Assembly (NCBI GenBank): GCA_035648415.1
Contig: DASRLO010000035.1
Location: 1 to 64,000, forward strand
Source of the DNA: DATARH01 sp035648415
GTDB taxonomy: Bacteria; Pseudomonadota; Alphaproteobacteria; ATCC43930; CGMCC-115725
Direction: 5' to 3'
DNA length: 64,000 bases
Below, in pieces: positions 52,293-60,774 of the stretch. Each line of letters opens with the position of its first letter. Position 1 is the stretch's first letter. The notes beneath the pieces are model-generated. The model saw only the letters and a list, made by a program, of their open reading frames with translations. It was not told where the DNA came from and made no database searches. Made by a program: the position numbers and the translations under genes.

Positions 52293-52832
52293 CTAGCCGC
52301 GCGGCGCTACCGGCCGCCAAGCCACCGCGCATTGCTGCACATAGGGGTAATACCCCGCCGGGCTCTGGCAATAGTACCACGAAGGGCCGGCCGCCGCGTA
52401 TGGCGTGGCGGCCGGGTAGTAAGGCGCGCCGTAATAGGAGGGGTACGGATTGTCATAGGCGTCGTACCAGTCGTCATAATAGGGGTAGCCCGAAAAGCCG
52501 AAGCCAACACCGCCCCAGCCGCCCCGCCAACCGCGCCCGCCGGCGAAATGGCGATGAAAGCCGCCGCCGTGGAACCCGTCTCCGCGGAACCCGCTGCCGT
52601 GAAAGCCGCCGCCGAAATGGCCGCCGCCGGCACGACCGCCACCGCCACCGCCGCCGCCATGGCCGCCGCCGGCATGACCACCGCCGCCACCGCCGCCGGC
52701 GCCAGGGCCGCCGCGTCCGATCTGGGCGTGCGCCGGGCTCAAGGCAAGGAGCGCGGCAACAGCGATAACCGGCCCGAAAAGACGATCTTGGCGTCGCGTC
52801 GACGATCGAAAAAAGCGAGACATCGCCTGCAT
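52293..52832 (-). CDS. secreted glycine-rich protein with YCQSPAGYYPYVQQC module
   Basis: The 179-residue protein has a signal peptide (about 1-36, cleavage near AHA), a glycine/histidine-rich middle (GGGFHGSGFRGDGFHGGGFH-type repeats, about 40-105), a Tyr/Pro-rich part and a C-terminal module WYYCQSPAGYYPYVQQC followed by WRPV. The same module ends the protein at 52968-53378. The two cysteines could form a disulfide. Function unknown; a matrix or envelope role is possible. It converges on the universal stress gene with one base between the stops. Confidence 0.8.
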   Translation of the reverse strand: MQAMSRFFRSSTRRQDRLFGPVIAVAALLALSPAHAQIGRGGPGAGGGGGGGHAGGGHGGGGGGGGRAGGGHFGGGFHGSGFRGDGFHGGGFHRHFAGGRGWRGGWGGVGFGFSGYPYYDDWYDAYDNPYPSYYGAPYYPAATPYAAAGPSWYYCQSPAGYYPYVQQCAVAWRPVAPRG

Positions 52833-52967
52833 CCTGTGTGCGTTTGTTTGTCTTATTAGAACGAAAGGCTATCGGCGCGGTTCCGCGCCGCAACGTCACG
52901 TGCAGTTTGTCAAATTACTTTGGTCTGGCCCGCGCTATCGGAAGCTTTTCAATCTCCGGAGCGCATA

Positions 52968-53378
52968 TCAGCCCGGCGCTGGGATGGGCCGCCACGGGGT
53001 GGGGCACTGCTGAACATAAGGATAATACCCGGCCGGACTTTGACAGTAGTACCAGTAATAGGACGACACCGGCGCGTCCGGGTATTCCGGGTTCGGATAA
53101 GCTGGAGACGGGTAGACCGGTACGTCATAGGCGTACCAATCGTAGCCCGGCACCACCCACCACCAGCCGTAACGATCGCCTTGCCGGCCCAGATACCACC
53201 TGCCGCCGCGCCACTCTCCGACGCCGCCGCGCCAGGTTCCGCCGGGGTGCGCGCCGCCGCCGCGCGTGACTTGCGCGAGCGAGACCCGCGGGCTCGCCAG
53301 GCCGATGACCAGGCCCGCCATCAGCATGAGGGCCCATGGCATGGCGCGGCGGGACCGTTGCTCGATGACCGCTTTCAT
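52968..53378 (-). CDS. secreted small protein with YCQSPAGYYPYVQQC module
   Basis: The 136-residue protein has a signal peptide (about 1-35, ASPRVSLAQ), a Gly/Trp/Arg-rich segment (WRGGVGEWRGGRWYLG), a Tyr/Pro-rich segment and the C-terminal module YYCQSPAGYYPYVQQC plus WRPIP, nearly identical to its neighbour's. The middle regions differ, so the pair seems to result from module sharing or duplication with divergence. Both lie on the minus strand with about 135 bases between, probably with separate promoters. Confidence 0.78.
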   Translation of the reverse strand: MKAVIEQRSRRAMPWALMLMAGLVIGLASPRVSLAQVTRGGGAHPGGTWRGGVGEWRGGRWYLGRQGDRYGWWWVVPGYDWYAYDVPVYPSPAYPNPEYPDAPVSSYYWYYCQSPAGYYPYVQQCPTPWRPIPAPG

Positions 53379-53476
53379 CGCTGGATGCTCCGCTGCTGGC
53401 GATTTGGAACGGCTGCATACCGATATAATTCCAGCATCGTTGTCCGGGACGCGCGATCGGCGGTCAATGCCGGCCG

Positions 53477-54694
53477 CTAAAGACCGGCCTGGCGCAGATC
53501 GTCGATCAGCCGCTCGACGATCGCGAAATGGTCATCCCAGCTCGGCGGCTGCCAATTCGCAAGACGCGCCAGCTGAGCCTGGCGGCGCGGCGTCTCGGTC
53601 GAATAGTCGAGGATTGCCTGGCGCCAGGCCGCGGCGTCGATGGGGTCGAGATAATCCGCGATGCCGCCGCCGCTTTCCCGCAGAGCGGGCAGATCGCTGC
53701 AGATGACTGGCACGCCGAGCGCCAGCGCTTCGACAACCGGCAGGCCGAAGCCTTCGGCGAGCGACGGAAGCAGCAAGGCACGCGCGCCGCGCAGCAAGAC
53801 CGCCATCGCGGCGTCCGGCAGCTCGGTATCCTCGGTCACCGCAGCGGTCCGCGTGAACGGCTTGTCGACAATCTGCTCGCTGCCGAAGCCGGGCTGGCCG
53901 ATCAGCCGCAATTGCGGCGCCCGATCACCCAGCTCCTGCGCCAGGCGCCGCCAAAGATCGAGCAGCAGACGATGGTTTTTTCGCGCCTCGATGGTGGCGA
54001 CGCAGACGAAATACGGTCGCCCGTAGGCTGCCGGCATCGCCAAATCGGGCAGCTCGCTGCCAAGCGGAGCGACGACGATGGGCAAATCGCGCGCGCCCGG
54101 CCCGAGACGAACGGCCAGGGCGTCGCGGGTCGAGACCGAATTGACGATCGCCGCGTCGGCGAGCGCGGCGCTCGTCGCGATGCGGCGGCGGTGACGGCGC
54201 TCCTGGCCGGGCCGCGTCAGATGCGGCAGGTCGAGCGGGATCAGGTCGTGGATCAGGCACACGAACCGCGCGCCCGTCATGGCCTTCAGCCGGGCGATCG
54301 GCCTTCCCCGATCGAGGTTTTGGTGCGAGACCAGCAGATAGACGGGGCCGGCGCCGCCGCGGCGCATACTGCGGCGCAGCGGCCCCGCGCCAAACAGCGC
54401 GGCTCGCCGCAGCCGCCGGGCGAGCGCCGCGATGCGCCGCGGGTCTCCCGCCGCGCCGCCGTCGCGCCAACCGGCCGCCAGCGCGGTAACAAAGTGCTCG
54501 GCCTCGCCGGTCGGCAAAAGCCCGATGCCGCCGAACGCCCCGCGCGCGGCATAGCAATGCGGACGCTCGCCGGCAGCGAGGTGGCGGGCATAGGCGAGCT
54601 CGACCCGGTCGATTCCGGTCGGCGTCGGGCTTGCGGCGCGCGACAACAGGCGTGAGAGATCGAGCGCGATCACCGGCGCGCCCGACCCGGTCAC
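53477..54694 (-). CDS. glycosyltransferase (GT-B fold, family 4-like)
   Basis: The 405-residue protein shows GT-B/family 4 features: N-terminal SPTPTGIDRVELAYARHLAA (donor-side glycine loop), VCVATIEARKNHRLLLDLW, and the C-terminal LPSLAEGFGLPVVEALALGVPVI, the conserved E-x7-E nucleotide-sugar motif. It transfers a sugar in polysaccharide synthesis. Its start overlaps the stop of the Wza-like gene as ATGA, so the two are coupled. No polymerase or flippase gene is nearby. Confidence 0.9.
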   Translation of the reverse strand: MTGSGAPVIALDLSRLLSRAASPTPTGIDRVELAYARHLAAGERPHCYAARGAFGGIGLLPTGEAEHFVTALAAGWRDGGAAGDPRRIAALARRLRRAALFGAGPLRRSMRRGGAGPVYLLVSHQNLDRGRPIARLKAMTGARFVCLIHDLIPLDLPHLTRPGQERRHRRRIATSAALADAAIVNSVSTRDALAVRLGPGARDLPIVVAPLGSELPDLAMPAAYGRPYFVCVATIEARKNHRLLLDLWRRLAQELGDRAPQLRLIGQPGFGSEQIVDKPFTRTAAVTEDTELPDAAMAVLLRGARALLLPSLAEGFGLPVVEALALGVPVICSDLPALRESGGGIADYLDPIDAAAWRQAILDYSTETPRRQAQLARLANWQPPSWDDHFAIVERLIDDLRQAGL

Positions 54695-55872
54695 TGCGTC
54701 GCGTTCCGGACGACGACGCCGGTCACGGCGGGGCCGGTCAGCCCATTGATCAGGCCGAGGAATTTCTCCAGCTCCGTTGCGCCCGCGTTGGCGACATAGA
54801 GGGTATCCTGGTCCCTGACGGGAAAGCGCTCGGCGGCGAAGTATGCCTTGGCGTCGCTGAGGTCGAGCCGATAGACCAACGGGACCCGTCCGTCCGGCCC
54901 CGGCTCGCTCGGCTTGACGCCGAGCGCCGCGGCGACGGCGGGCGCCTCCCAGCGAAACAGAAAGACCCCGGCCGGGTCGGAACGAAAATCCTGGAGCCCG
55001 CCGGCCTTGGCCAGCGCCTCGACCAGCGTCACGGCCGCGGCCGGGAAAGTGATCTCGTTGTTCTGCCCGGTCGCCCCGAGGACGGTAAAGGTCCGCGGAG
55101 TGCGCACCACGGTGAGCACGTCGCCGGGTTCGGCATAGATGTTCTCCGCCGGCTCCGACACCAGCTCTTCCATCGGGATCGTCCCGGTGACGCGACCGCG
55201 CGACAATCGGATCGAGGTCTCGTAGACCGGCGAGCGCGCCCCGCCCGCCGCGGCGATCAGGTCGAGCAGCCTGTCGCCCTTGAGCGACAAGGGCACCCTC
55301 TCGCCCTTGACCACCTCGCCGGTGACGGTCGCGACGTTGTTGACGCTCTTCGACACCGAAACGATCGCCTGGGGCTCGATCGCTTTGCCCGCGAGGCGGC
55401 GCTCGATCATGTGTTGCACGTCGAGCGGCAGACGTCCGGCGACCGCGATGCGCCCGGCGAACGGCACGCTGATCGCGCCGTCGCGTCCCACCATCTGTTC
55501 CGGCAACACGATGCTGTGCGAGCCGGGCGCGATCCCGTCGATCGACGCCGACGTGAACAGCCCGCCCGACGCCGCCTCCCAGATCGAAACCACGACGCTG
55601 TCGCCGACGCCGATCTTCGGCTCGGGCGGCGCGCCCCGGTGGGGAAAGCGGCGGCGGAGGCTGGTCCGCGGCGCCGCGAGCACCGCCGCGACGACGCGCT
55701 GATCGACGTTGACGACGGTAAAGCGCGCCTCGTTATTGCGCGCTTGCTGATCGATGACCTGGCTCGCGGTAGGACCGGCGGCCGGGAGTACGCCGCAGCC
55801 GACGACAAGGAGCCCGACGGCTACCGCAAGCCCGTCGAGCGTTCGCGGGGGGAGGCGCGAACGCGGAAACAT
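54691..55872 (-). CDS. polysaccharide export lipoprotein (Wza-like)
   Basis: The 393-residue protein has a lipoprotein signal with VVGC at about 23-26, a polysaccharide-export (Poly_export) domain (KIGVGDSVVVSIWEA) and two SLBB-type repeats later (VTGEVVKGERVPLSLKG; TVLGATGQNNEITFPAAAV). It would form the outer-membrane channel for a capsule or exopolysaccharide. The glycosyltransferase gene follows with a four-base overlap. No Wzc-type kinase gene is in the window. Confidence 0.93.
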   Translation of the reverse strand: MFPRSRLPPRTLDGLAVAVGLLVVGCGVLPAAGPTASQVIDQQARNNEARFTVVNVDQRVVAAVLAAPRTSLRRRFPHRGAPPEPKIGVGDSVVVSIWEAASGGLFTSASIDGIAPGSHSIVLPEQMVGRDGAISVPFAGRIAVAGRLPLDVQHMIERRLAGKAIEPQAIVSVSKSVNNVATVTGEVVKGERVPLSLKGDRLLDLIAAAGGARSPVYETSIRLSRGRVTGTIPMEELVSEPAENIYAEPGDVLTVVRTPRTFTVLGATGQNNEITFPAAAVTLVEALAKAGGLQDFRSDPAGVFLFRWEAPAVAAALGVKPSEPGPDGRVPLVYRLDLSDAKAYFAAERFPVRDQDTLYVANAGATELEKFLGLINGLTGPAVTGVVVRNATQ

Positions 55873-55899
55873 CCCGCATAGGTTACATGACGGGGACGC

Positions 55900-56370
55900 T
55901 CAGACAACCTGCATTTCGGTCGCAATCATGCGCGACGCGTAGATCCCCATCCATCCGGTCGGGTCGAGCCAGCCGTCCTCGTTGCGCGGCGGCTCGATCG
56001 CGCGGATGTGAGCATCGGTGATCTCGCAGAGGTCGTCGATGGCGCGCGGCGAATCGACTTCGGTCGACCAGAAGAACCGTGCGCTGCCGCCGATTTCGTG
56101 TTTGGCGACGAGGCAATTGGGCGCGCCACGCGCCGGATGATAGAGCCCGACCGCGGAATACCCGTGCTGGTGGCTCACCACCATCACCCCTTCGGTGCCG
56201 GGAAACGCGTATTTCATCGCCGAGAACCACCGGCACAGCGCGGCAAGTTCGCCCTCGGTGAATTCGTAGCCGCCGCGCTCGCGGTTGTTCGCCGCCGCAT
56301 CCGGCGTCGATGCCCGGCGCATCCTCAATGGGAAGCGCACGACATTCGTAGTTTCGAACCCGTTGCCCAC
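55900..56370 (-). CDS. hypothetical protein (156 aa)
   Basis: A 156-residue soluble protein starting at GTG 56370 with a basic N-terminus (NVVRFPLRMRRAS) and a middle of mixed alpha/beta character (ALCRWFSAMKYAFPGTEGVM, HGYSAVGLYHP, GGSARFFWSTEVDSPRAIDD). No family recognised and no signal peptide. It lies upstream of the Wza-like gene on the same strand with 27 bases between, so it may be part of that transcript. Confidence 0.65.
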   Translation of the reverse strand: MGNGFETTNVVRFPLRMRRASTPDAAANNRERGGYEFTEGELAALCRWFSAMKYAFPGTEGVMVVSHQHGYSAVGLYHPARGAPNCLVAKHEIGGSARFFWSTEVDSPRAIDDLCEITDAHIRAIEPPRNEDGWLDPTGWMGIYASRMIATEMQVV

Positions 56371-56745
56371 TGTGCCCCCAATGATCGGTTCCCGCGACGC
56401 CGCAGGAGCAATCCCCTCAGATTTTCCGCGGGAGCCCGCGGCTTTGCCGCGACGGTGCTGTCGACCGATAGGGGGAAGAGCGAGTTTTATCCCACTACTT
56501 TCCGCCGCCCAGCCGATACAGCCACGATGCAGCCTTCGTGCTGAAGAATACAGTCAACGCCCGATTCCAAGTCAATCGGGCCTGTGGGCGGTGAGAGTTT
56601 TTCCGCGCGACCGTCACCTTTTAGTCACAGTTGCAAAAAGGCGACATGCTGCGAAACCAGTGGTTTTGTCGGGGCCTGGCGAACGCAGTGCGACATCGAA
56701 GCCGCACAAAAGTGCGGGTTCGGATAAATCCAGCCGAATTTTTGA
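56371..56745. other. intergenic region upstream of the 156-aa gene
   Basis: About 375 bases with no gene that can be supported on either strand. A CCCGCGGCTTTGCCGCGA-like inverted repeat lies near 56430-56450. The stretch probably holds the terminator of rlpA and the promoter of the leftward genes. Confidence 0.5.
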
Positions 56746-57453
56746 TTACTTTGCGGCCGGCGCGACTTCGACGACCTGCTCGACCTTGACCGGGACGACG
56801 CCCGCATCCTTCATCGCGAGCTGCTCGGCCGCGCGCGGCGACATGTCGATCAGCAGCGACGGACTGACCGGGCCGCGATCGGTGACCTTGACGATGACCG
56901 AGCGCCCATTCTGCAGGTTTGTCACCCGAGCCAGCGAATTGAGCGGCAGGGTGCGATGCGCGGCCGTCGGCCGGATGGTGTCGAGGCGATCGCCGCTGCT
57001 GGTGCGCTGCCCGATGTAATGACCGCCATACCAGGCCGCCCGGCCCGTCTCGATCCGGCCGACGCAGCGAACGAGCATGGGGTTCGGATCGGCGGCGGCG
57101 AGGCGTTCGGGACGCGGGGCTTTGCCGTCGGTCTTGTCACGCGGTTTGGCGACGAGTTTGCCGGCGTCCGCAGGTTTCTTTGCCGCTTTCGCCGATACCC
57201 CGGCGCGGCGCTCTTCCGTTTGGTTGACCGGGGGACCGGTGATCGCGGCGATCGATGCGAATTGGGCGACTTGCTGGGTGACGGCGGCGATCTGCACGAT
57301 CGTATCGCCCATCGGCTTCTCGCCGGAACCGCCTTGCGGGGTGGGAATGAATTTATCGCCGGCGGCGATGCGCTTCGGCGTTTGATCGGCCATTGCGGCG
57401 CCCAACACAGCCAGCACGGCGACCGCGGAAACGACAATGAATCGCAACTTCAT
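56746..57453 (-). CDS. septal ring lytic transglycosylase RlpA-like protein
   Basis: The exported protein (signal peptide about 1-22, ending GAAMA) has an RlpA double-psi beta-barrel in the C-terminal third: AAWYGGHYIGQRTSSGDRLD, AAHRTLPLNSLARVTNL and SVIVKVTDRGP. RlpA cleaves naked peptidoglycan glycans at the septum. No SPOR domain is seen after the barrel, so it is the short form. The middle is low complexity and Lys/Ala-rich. The ATG at 57453 gives 235 residues; an ATG six codons upstream is possible. Confidence 0.9.
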   Translation of the reverse strand: MKLRFIVVSAVAVLAVLGAAMADQTPKRIAAGDKFIPTPQGGSGEKPMGDTIVQIAAVTQQVAQFASIAAITGPPVNQTEERRAGVSAKAAKKPADAGKLVAKPRDKTDGKAPRPERLAAADPNPMLVRCVGRIETGRAAWYGGHYIGQRTSSGDRLDTIRPTAAHRTLPLNSLARVTNLQNGRSVIVKVTDRGPVSPSLLIDMSPRAAEQLAMKDAGVVPVKVEQVVEVAPAAK

Positions 57454-58049
57454 CCCCACTCGACCCCTCATTGTTATCGCTTGACGCAGCTGCGCAGACC
57501 CACAGCGGCGCTATTCGGGCCCCAAACCGTTCAGAAAAAAAAGCGGGCACGCGTCGTCCCGGATCGTTGCAGGAAATCGCCCAGGTAGGACGGGAGGAAA
57601 TGAATGCCGCACCCTAGGCGGCGCCGAAGCCCCTTGTCAACCCGAAAGCGAATGAAATGCGCCGGCCCGGCAAGTCCGATCCAGGCATCGAAACCACTTG
57701 CGGAATTTGCGCCACAATTATCCTAGCAAAGAACAGCGCAATTTGTATTTACACGTCCATTTTAAGGATGAAGAGCTGTGGAAGATCGACTCAGACATTC
57801 ATATATTATTCACCGCAGGTTCTCTTTGTTCGATACATGCCTTCTCTGTCCTTAAAGCATTCGGCAAGGAACGTCGCCCGATCAGGGAATCGGTTCATGG
57901 ACCGCGCGGAGAAAATGGCGGTCAAGCAAGTGCTGCCAACAGCCTCGCGGGTCACGCGGGAGGTGTGCCGCTGTCTTTTCGCACAGTAAGATAAGGCGGA
58001 CGGGTGCCGGCGGGGCACGATCGCGGGCAGCGAAAAGAAAGGATCGGCC
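57454..58049. other. intergenic region with an AT-rich block
   Basis: About 600 bases between rlpA (leftward) and an SDR gene (rightward). From about 57700 to 57860 the composition is clearly AT-richer than anywhere near, with AATTTGTATTTACACG and CATATATTATTCACC. Two overlapping frames (57657-57989 and 57698-57994) have no ribosome binding site or recognisable product. The block may be a gene remnant or foreign DNA. rlpA and SDR promoters must lie at its ends. Confidence 0.5.
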
Positions 58050-58745
58050 ATGGCAGCAGCGGAACGCGTCTTGATCGTGGGCGCGGGGGCGGGGTTGAGC
58101 GCGGCGCTCGCGCGAAAATGCGCCGCGGCAGGGATGGAAGTTTTCCTCGCGGCGCGCGACACGGCGAAGCTCGCCGGGCTGGTGACGGAAACCGGCGCGA
58201 CGGCGGTCGCCTGCGACGCGACCAGCGTCGCGGATGTCGAGAAGCTGTTCACCGCGGTCGATGCCGGCGGCGGCGTCGACCTCGTCGTCTACAACGCCAG
58301 CGGCCGGGCGCGCGGCCCGATCGTCGATCTCGACCCGGCGGCGGTCGAGCAGGCGATCAAGGTGACCGCCTTCGGCGGGTTCCTCGTCGCCCAGCAGGCG
58401 GCGAAGCGCATGGCGAAGCAGGGCCACGGCACGATCCTTTTCACCGGCGCCAGCGCCGCGGTGAAGGGCTATCCGCGCTCGTCGTCGTTCGCGATGGGCA
58501 AGTTCGCGCTGCGCGGGCTCGCGCAAAGCCTCGCGCGCGAATTGCAGCCGCTGAACATCCATGTCGGCCACATCGTGATCGACGGCGGCATCGCCAAGGA
58601 TAGCGATCCGCGCGCCAACGAACGCGGCCCCGACGGACTCCTCGACCCTAACGCGATCGCCGACACCTATCTGAATTTGCATCGCCAGCCGCGCAGCGCC
58701 TGGGCCTGGGAAATCGAACTGCGGCCCTGGATCGAGAATTTCTGA
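58050..58745 (+). CDS. SDR-family protein with Phe in place of the catalytic Tyr
   Basis: The 231-residue protein has the SDR start ERVLIVGAGAGLSAALARKC (nucleotide loop), the YNASGRARG region and a catalytic segment with Ser about 135 (GASAAVKG), but F-A-M-G-K at 147-151 where Y-x-x-x-K is expected (SSSFAMGKFALRGLAQS). Other alphaproteobacterial SDRs of this kind also have Phe there (from memory). It may be inactive as a dehydrogenase or use the nearby Tyr 141. Precedes leuA by 343 bases. Confidence 0.88.
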   Translation: MAAAERVLIVGAGAGLSAALARKCAAAGMEVFLAARDTAKLAGLVTETGATAVACDATSVADVEKLFTAVDAGGGVDLVVYNASGRARGPIVDLDPAAVEQAIKVTAFGGFLVAQQAAKRMAKQGHGTILFTGASAAVKGYPRSSSFAMGKFALRGLAQSLARELQPLNIHVGHIVIDGGIAKDSDPRANERGPDGLLDPNAIADTYLNLHRQPRSAWAWEIELRPWIENF

Positions 58746-59088
58746 GGAACGGGCGAGCCGCAAGTGCTCCGATAAATTGACTTTTGGGGGCGAGCTGTTA
58801 TCTATTCTCGCCATGACCTTTGCGCGTGACGAGCTGCGACTTATTTCCTCGGCGCCCTAACCCGGCGCCGATCTGCTCGTCTTCGCCCTGTCTCTGGGGC
58901 TTCTGCGCAAGTGGTGACTGCCATGATTTCGGCTTCTCGGACATTTCGGGTTTTTCGCGTGGGTAATTGTCGTCGGCTGCGACTTACCGCCGGCCGGCAG
59001 GGTTGAGCCGCCGGCCCGTCTTGTCGCGGACCCGTATTCACCGCCGCCCATTTCTGCGAGACCCGGCGGCGCCCGCCAGGAGTTTCCG
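58746..59088. other. leuA upstream region
   Basis: About 340 bases with no gene that can be firmly supported. A 15-codon frame (58813-58860) is followed in the same frame, after its TAA, by a leucine-rich stretch (LLVFALSLGLLRKW) ending in TGA. A leucine-responsive leader is therefore possible but unproven. AGGAG precedes the leuA start. Confidence 0.45.
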
Positions 59089-60771
59089 ATGTCCCAAAAA
59101 TCGACCATGCCGATCCACAAATACCGGCCCTTCGCCCCGATAAACTTGCCCGACCGCACATGGCCGTCGCGGGTCATCGCGAAGGCGCCCATCTGGTGCA
59201 GTGTCGACCTGCGCGACGGCAACCAGGCGCTCATCGAGCCGATGGGCCCCGAGCGCAAGCGGCGCATGTTCGACATGCTGGTCAAGCTCGGCTTCAAGGA
59301 GATCGAGGTCGGGTTCCCGGCCGCCTCGGAAACCGATTTCGCCTTTGTCCGCGAGCTCGTCGAAGAGGATCTGATCCCCGAGGACGTCACCATCCAGGTG
59401 CTGACGCAGGCGCGCGGCGAGCTGATCGAGCGCAGCTTCGCATCGATCCGCGGCGCAAGGCGGGCGATCATGCACCTCTACAATTCGACCTCGACCCTGC
59501 AACGCCGGGTGGTCTTCGGCCTCGACGAGGCCGGCATCACCGACATTGCGGTAGCGGGCGCGAAGCAGATCCGCGCGCTCGCCGAGGCGATGCCGGAAAC
59601 CGAGGTGCTGTACCAGTATTCGCCCGAGAGCTTTACCGGCACCGAGCTGCCCTACGCGGTCGAGATCTGCGAGGCGGTGATGGATGTCTGGCAGCCGACG
59701 CCGGCGAAAAAGGTGATCCTCAACCTGCCGGCGACGGTCGAGATGGCGACCCCAAACATCTATGCCGACCAGATCGAGTGGTTCGGCCGCACCATCAAGA
59801 ACCGCGACGCGATCGTCCTCAGCCTGCATCCGCACAACGACCGCGGCACCGCGGTCGCGGCGGCCGAATTGGGCGTCATGGCCGGGGCCGACCGGGTCGA
59901 GGGCACCCTCTTCGGCAACGGCGAGCGCACCGGCAATGTCGATGTGATGACCTTGGCCCTCAACCTGTTCAGCCAGGGGGTCGATCCGGGCATCGAGATC
60001 AAGGACATCGACGACATCGTCCGCACCGTCGAATACTGCAACCAGCTGCCGGTGCACCCGCGCCACCCCTATGCCGGCGAATTGGTCTACACCGCATTCT
60101 CCGGCTCGCACCAGGACGCGATCAAGAAGGGATTCGACGAACTCGCCAAACGGAACGACGAGTTGTTCGAGGTGCCCTACCTGCCGATCGACCCCAAGGA
60201 TCTCGGCCGCACCTACGAGGCGGTGATCCGGGTCAACTCGCAGTCCGGCAAGGGCGGGGTCGCCTATCTGCTCAAGGAGGATCACGGGCTCGACCTGCCG
60301 CGGCCGCTGCAGATCGAATTCTCGCGGATCGTGCAGGAAGTGACCGACCGCACCGGCAAGGAGATGACCAGCGCCGATATCTGGGCGCTGTTCCAGGACA
60401 CCTATCTCGGGCGCGACGGCATCGCTCTTGTCGATTACACGATGCTGCCCGAGCCGCGCGCCGGCGAGCGGCGTCTCTCGGCGACGGTGACGGTCGACGG
60501 GGCCGAGCGCCGCATCGAGGGTGTCGGCAACGGCCCGATCGCCGCCTTTGTCGATGCGCTGCAGCAGGGTTGCGGCATCGGAGTGACCTTTCTCGACTAC
60601 AGCGAGCACGCGGTCGGCGGCGGCGCCGACGCGCTTGCCGCCGCCTACGTCAAGGTGCGCGGCGATGGCGACGAAGCGCTGCACGGCGTCGGAATGGACG
60701 GCAACATTATCACCGCCTCGCTGAAGGCGGTGGCCAGCGCCGCCACCCGCGCTCGAAAAGCGGCGCATTGA
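59089..60771 (+). CDS. leuA: 2-isopropylmalate synthase
   Basis: LeuA makes 2-isopropylmalate from 2-oxoisovalerate and acetyl-CoA, the first step of leucine synthesis. The 560-residue protein has the catalytic start APIWCSVDLRDGNQALIEPM, the metal-binding SLHPHNDRGTAVAAAELG and the C-terminal regulatory domain (from about 430) that binds leucine. The long N-terminal form (MSQKSTMPIHKYRPF) is that of the actinobacterial-type (IPMS2) group. AGGAG precedes the ATG. The next gene starts three bases after its stop. Confidence 0.96.
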   Translation: MSQKSTMPIHKYRPFAPINLPDRTWPSRVIAKAPIWCSVDLRDGNQALIEPMGPERKRRMFDMLVKLGFKEIEVGFPAASETDFAFVRELVEEDLIPEDVTIQVLTQARGELIERSFASIRGARRAIMHLYNSTSTLQRRVVFGLDEAGITDIAVAGAKQIRALAEAMPETEVLYQYSPESFTGTELPYAVEICEAVMDVWQPTPAKKVILNLPATVEMATPNIYADQIEWFGRTIKNRDAIVLSLHPHNDRGTAVAAAELGVMAGADRVEGTLFGNGERTGNVDVMTLALNLFSQGVDPGIEIKDIDDIVRTVEYCNQLPVHPRHPYAGELVYTAFSGSHQDAIKKGFDELAKRNDELFEVPYLPIDPKDLGRTYEAVIRVNSQSGKGGVAYLLKEDHGLDLPRPLQIEFSRIVQEVTDRTGKEMTSADIWALFQDTYLGRDGIALVDYTMLPEPRAGERRLSATVTVDGAERRIEGVGNGPIAAFVDALQQGCGIGVTFLDYSEHAVGGGADALAAAYVKVRGDGDEALHGVGMDGNIITASLKAVASAATRARKAAH

Positions 60772-60774
60772 TAG

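Noticed and set aside
57657..57994. Two overlapping rightward frames (110 and 98 codons)
   Set aside because: No ribosome binding site, no recognisable domain, and they lie in an AT-rich block that may be a remnant; listed only as intergenic content.
58813..58860. Leader-peptide gene of leuA (15 codons)
   Set aside because: Only two leucine codons before the stop and no ribosome binding site; kept as a finding for the leucine-rich continuation, not called as a gene.
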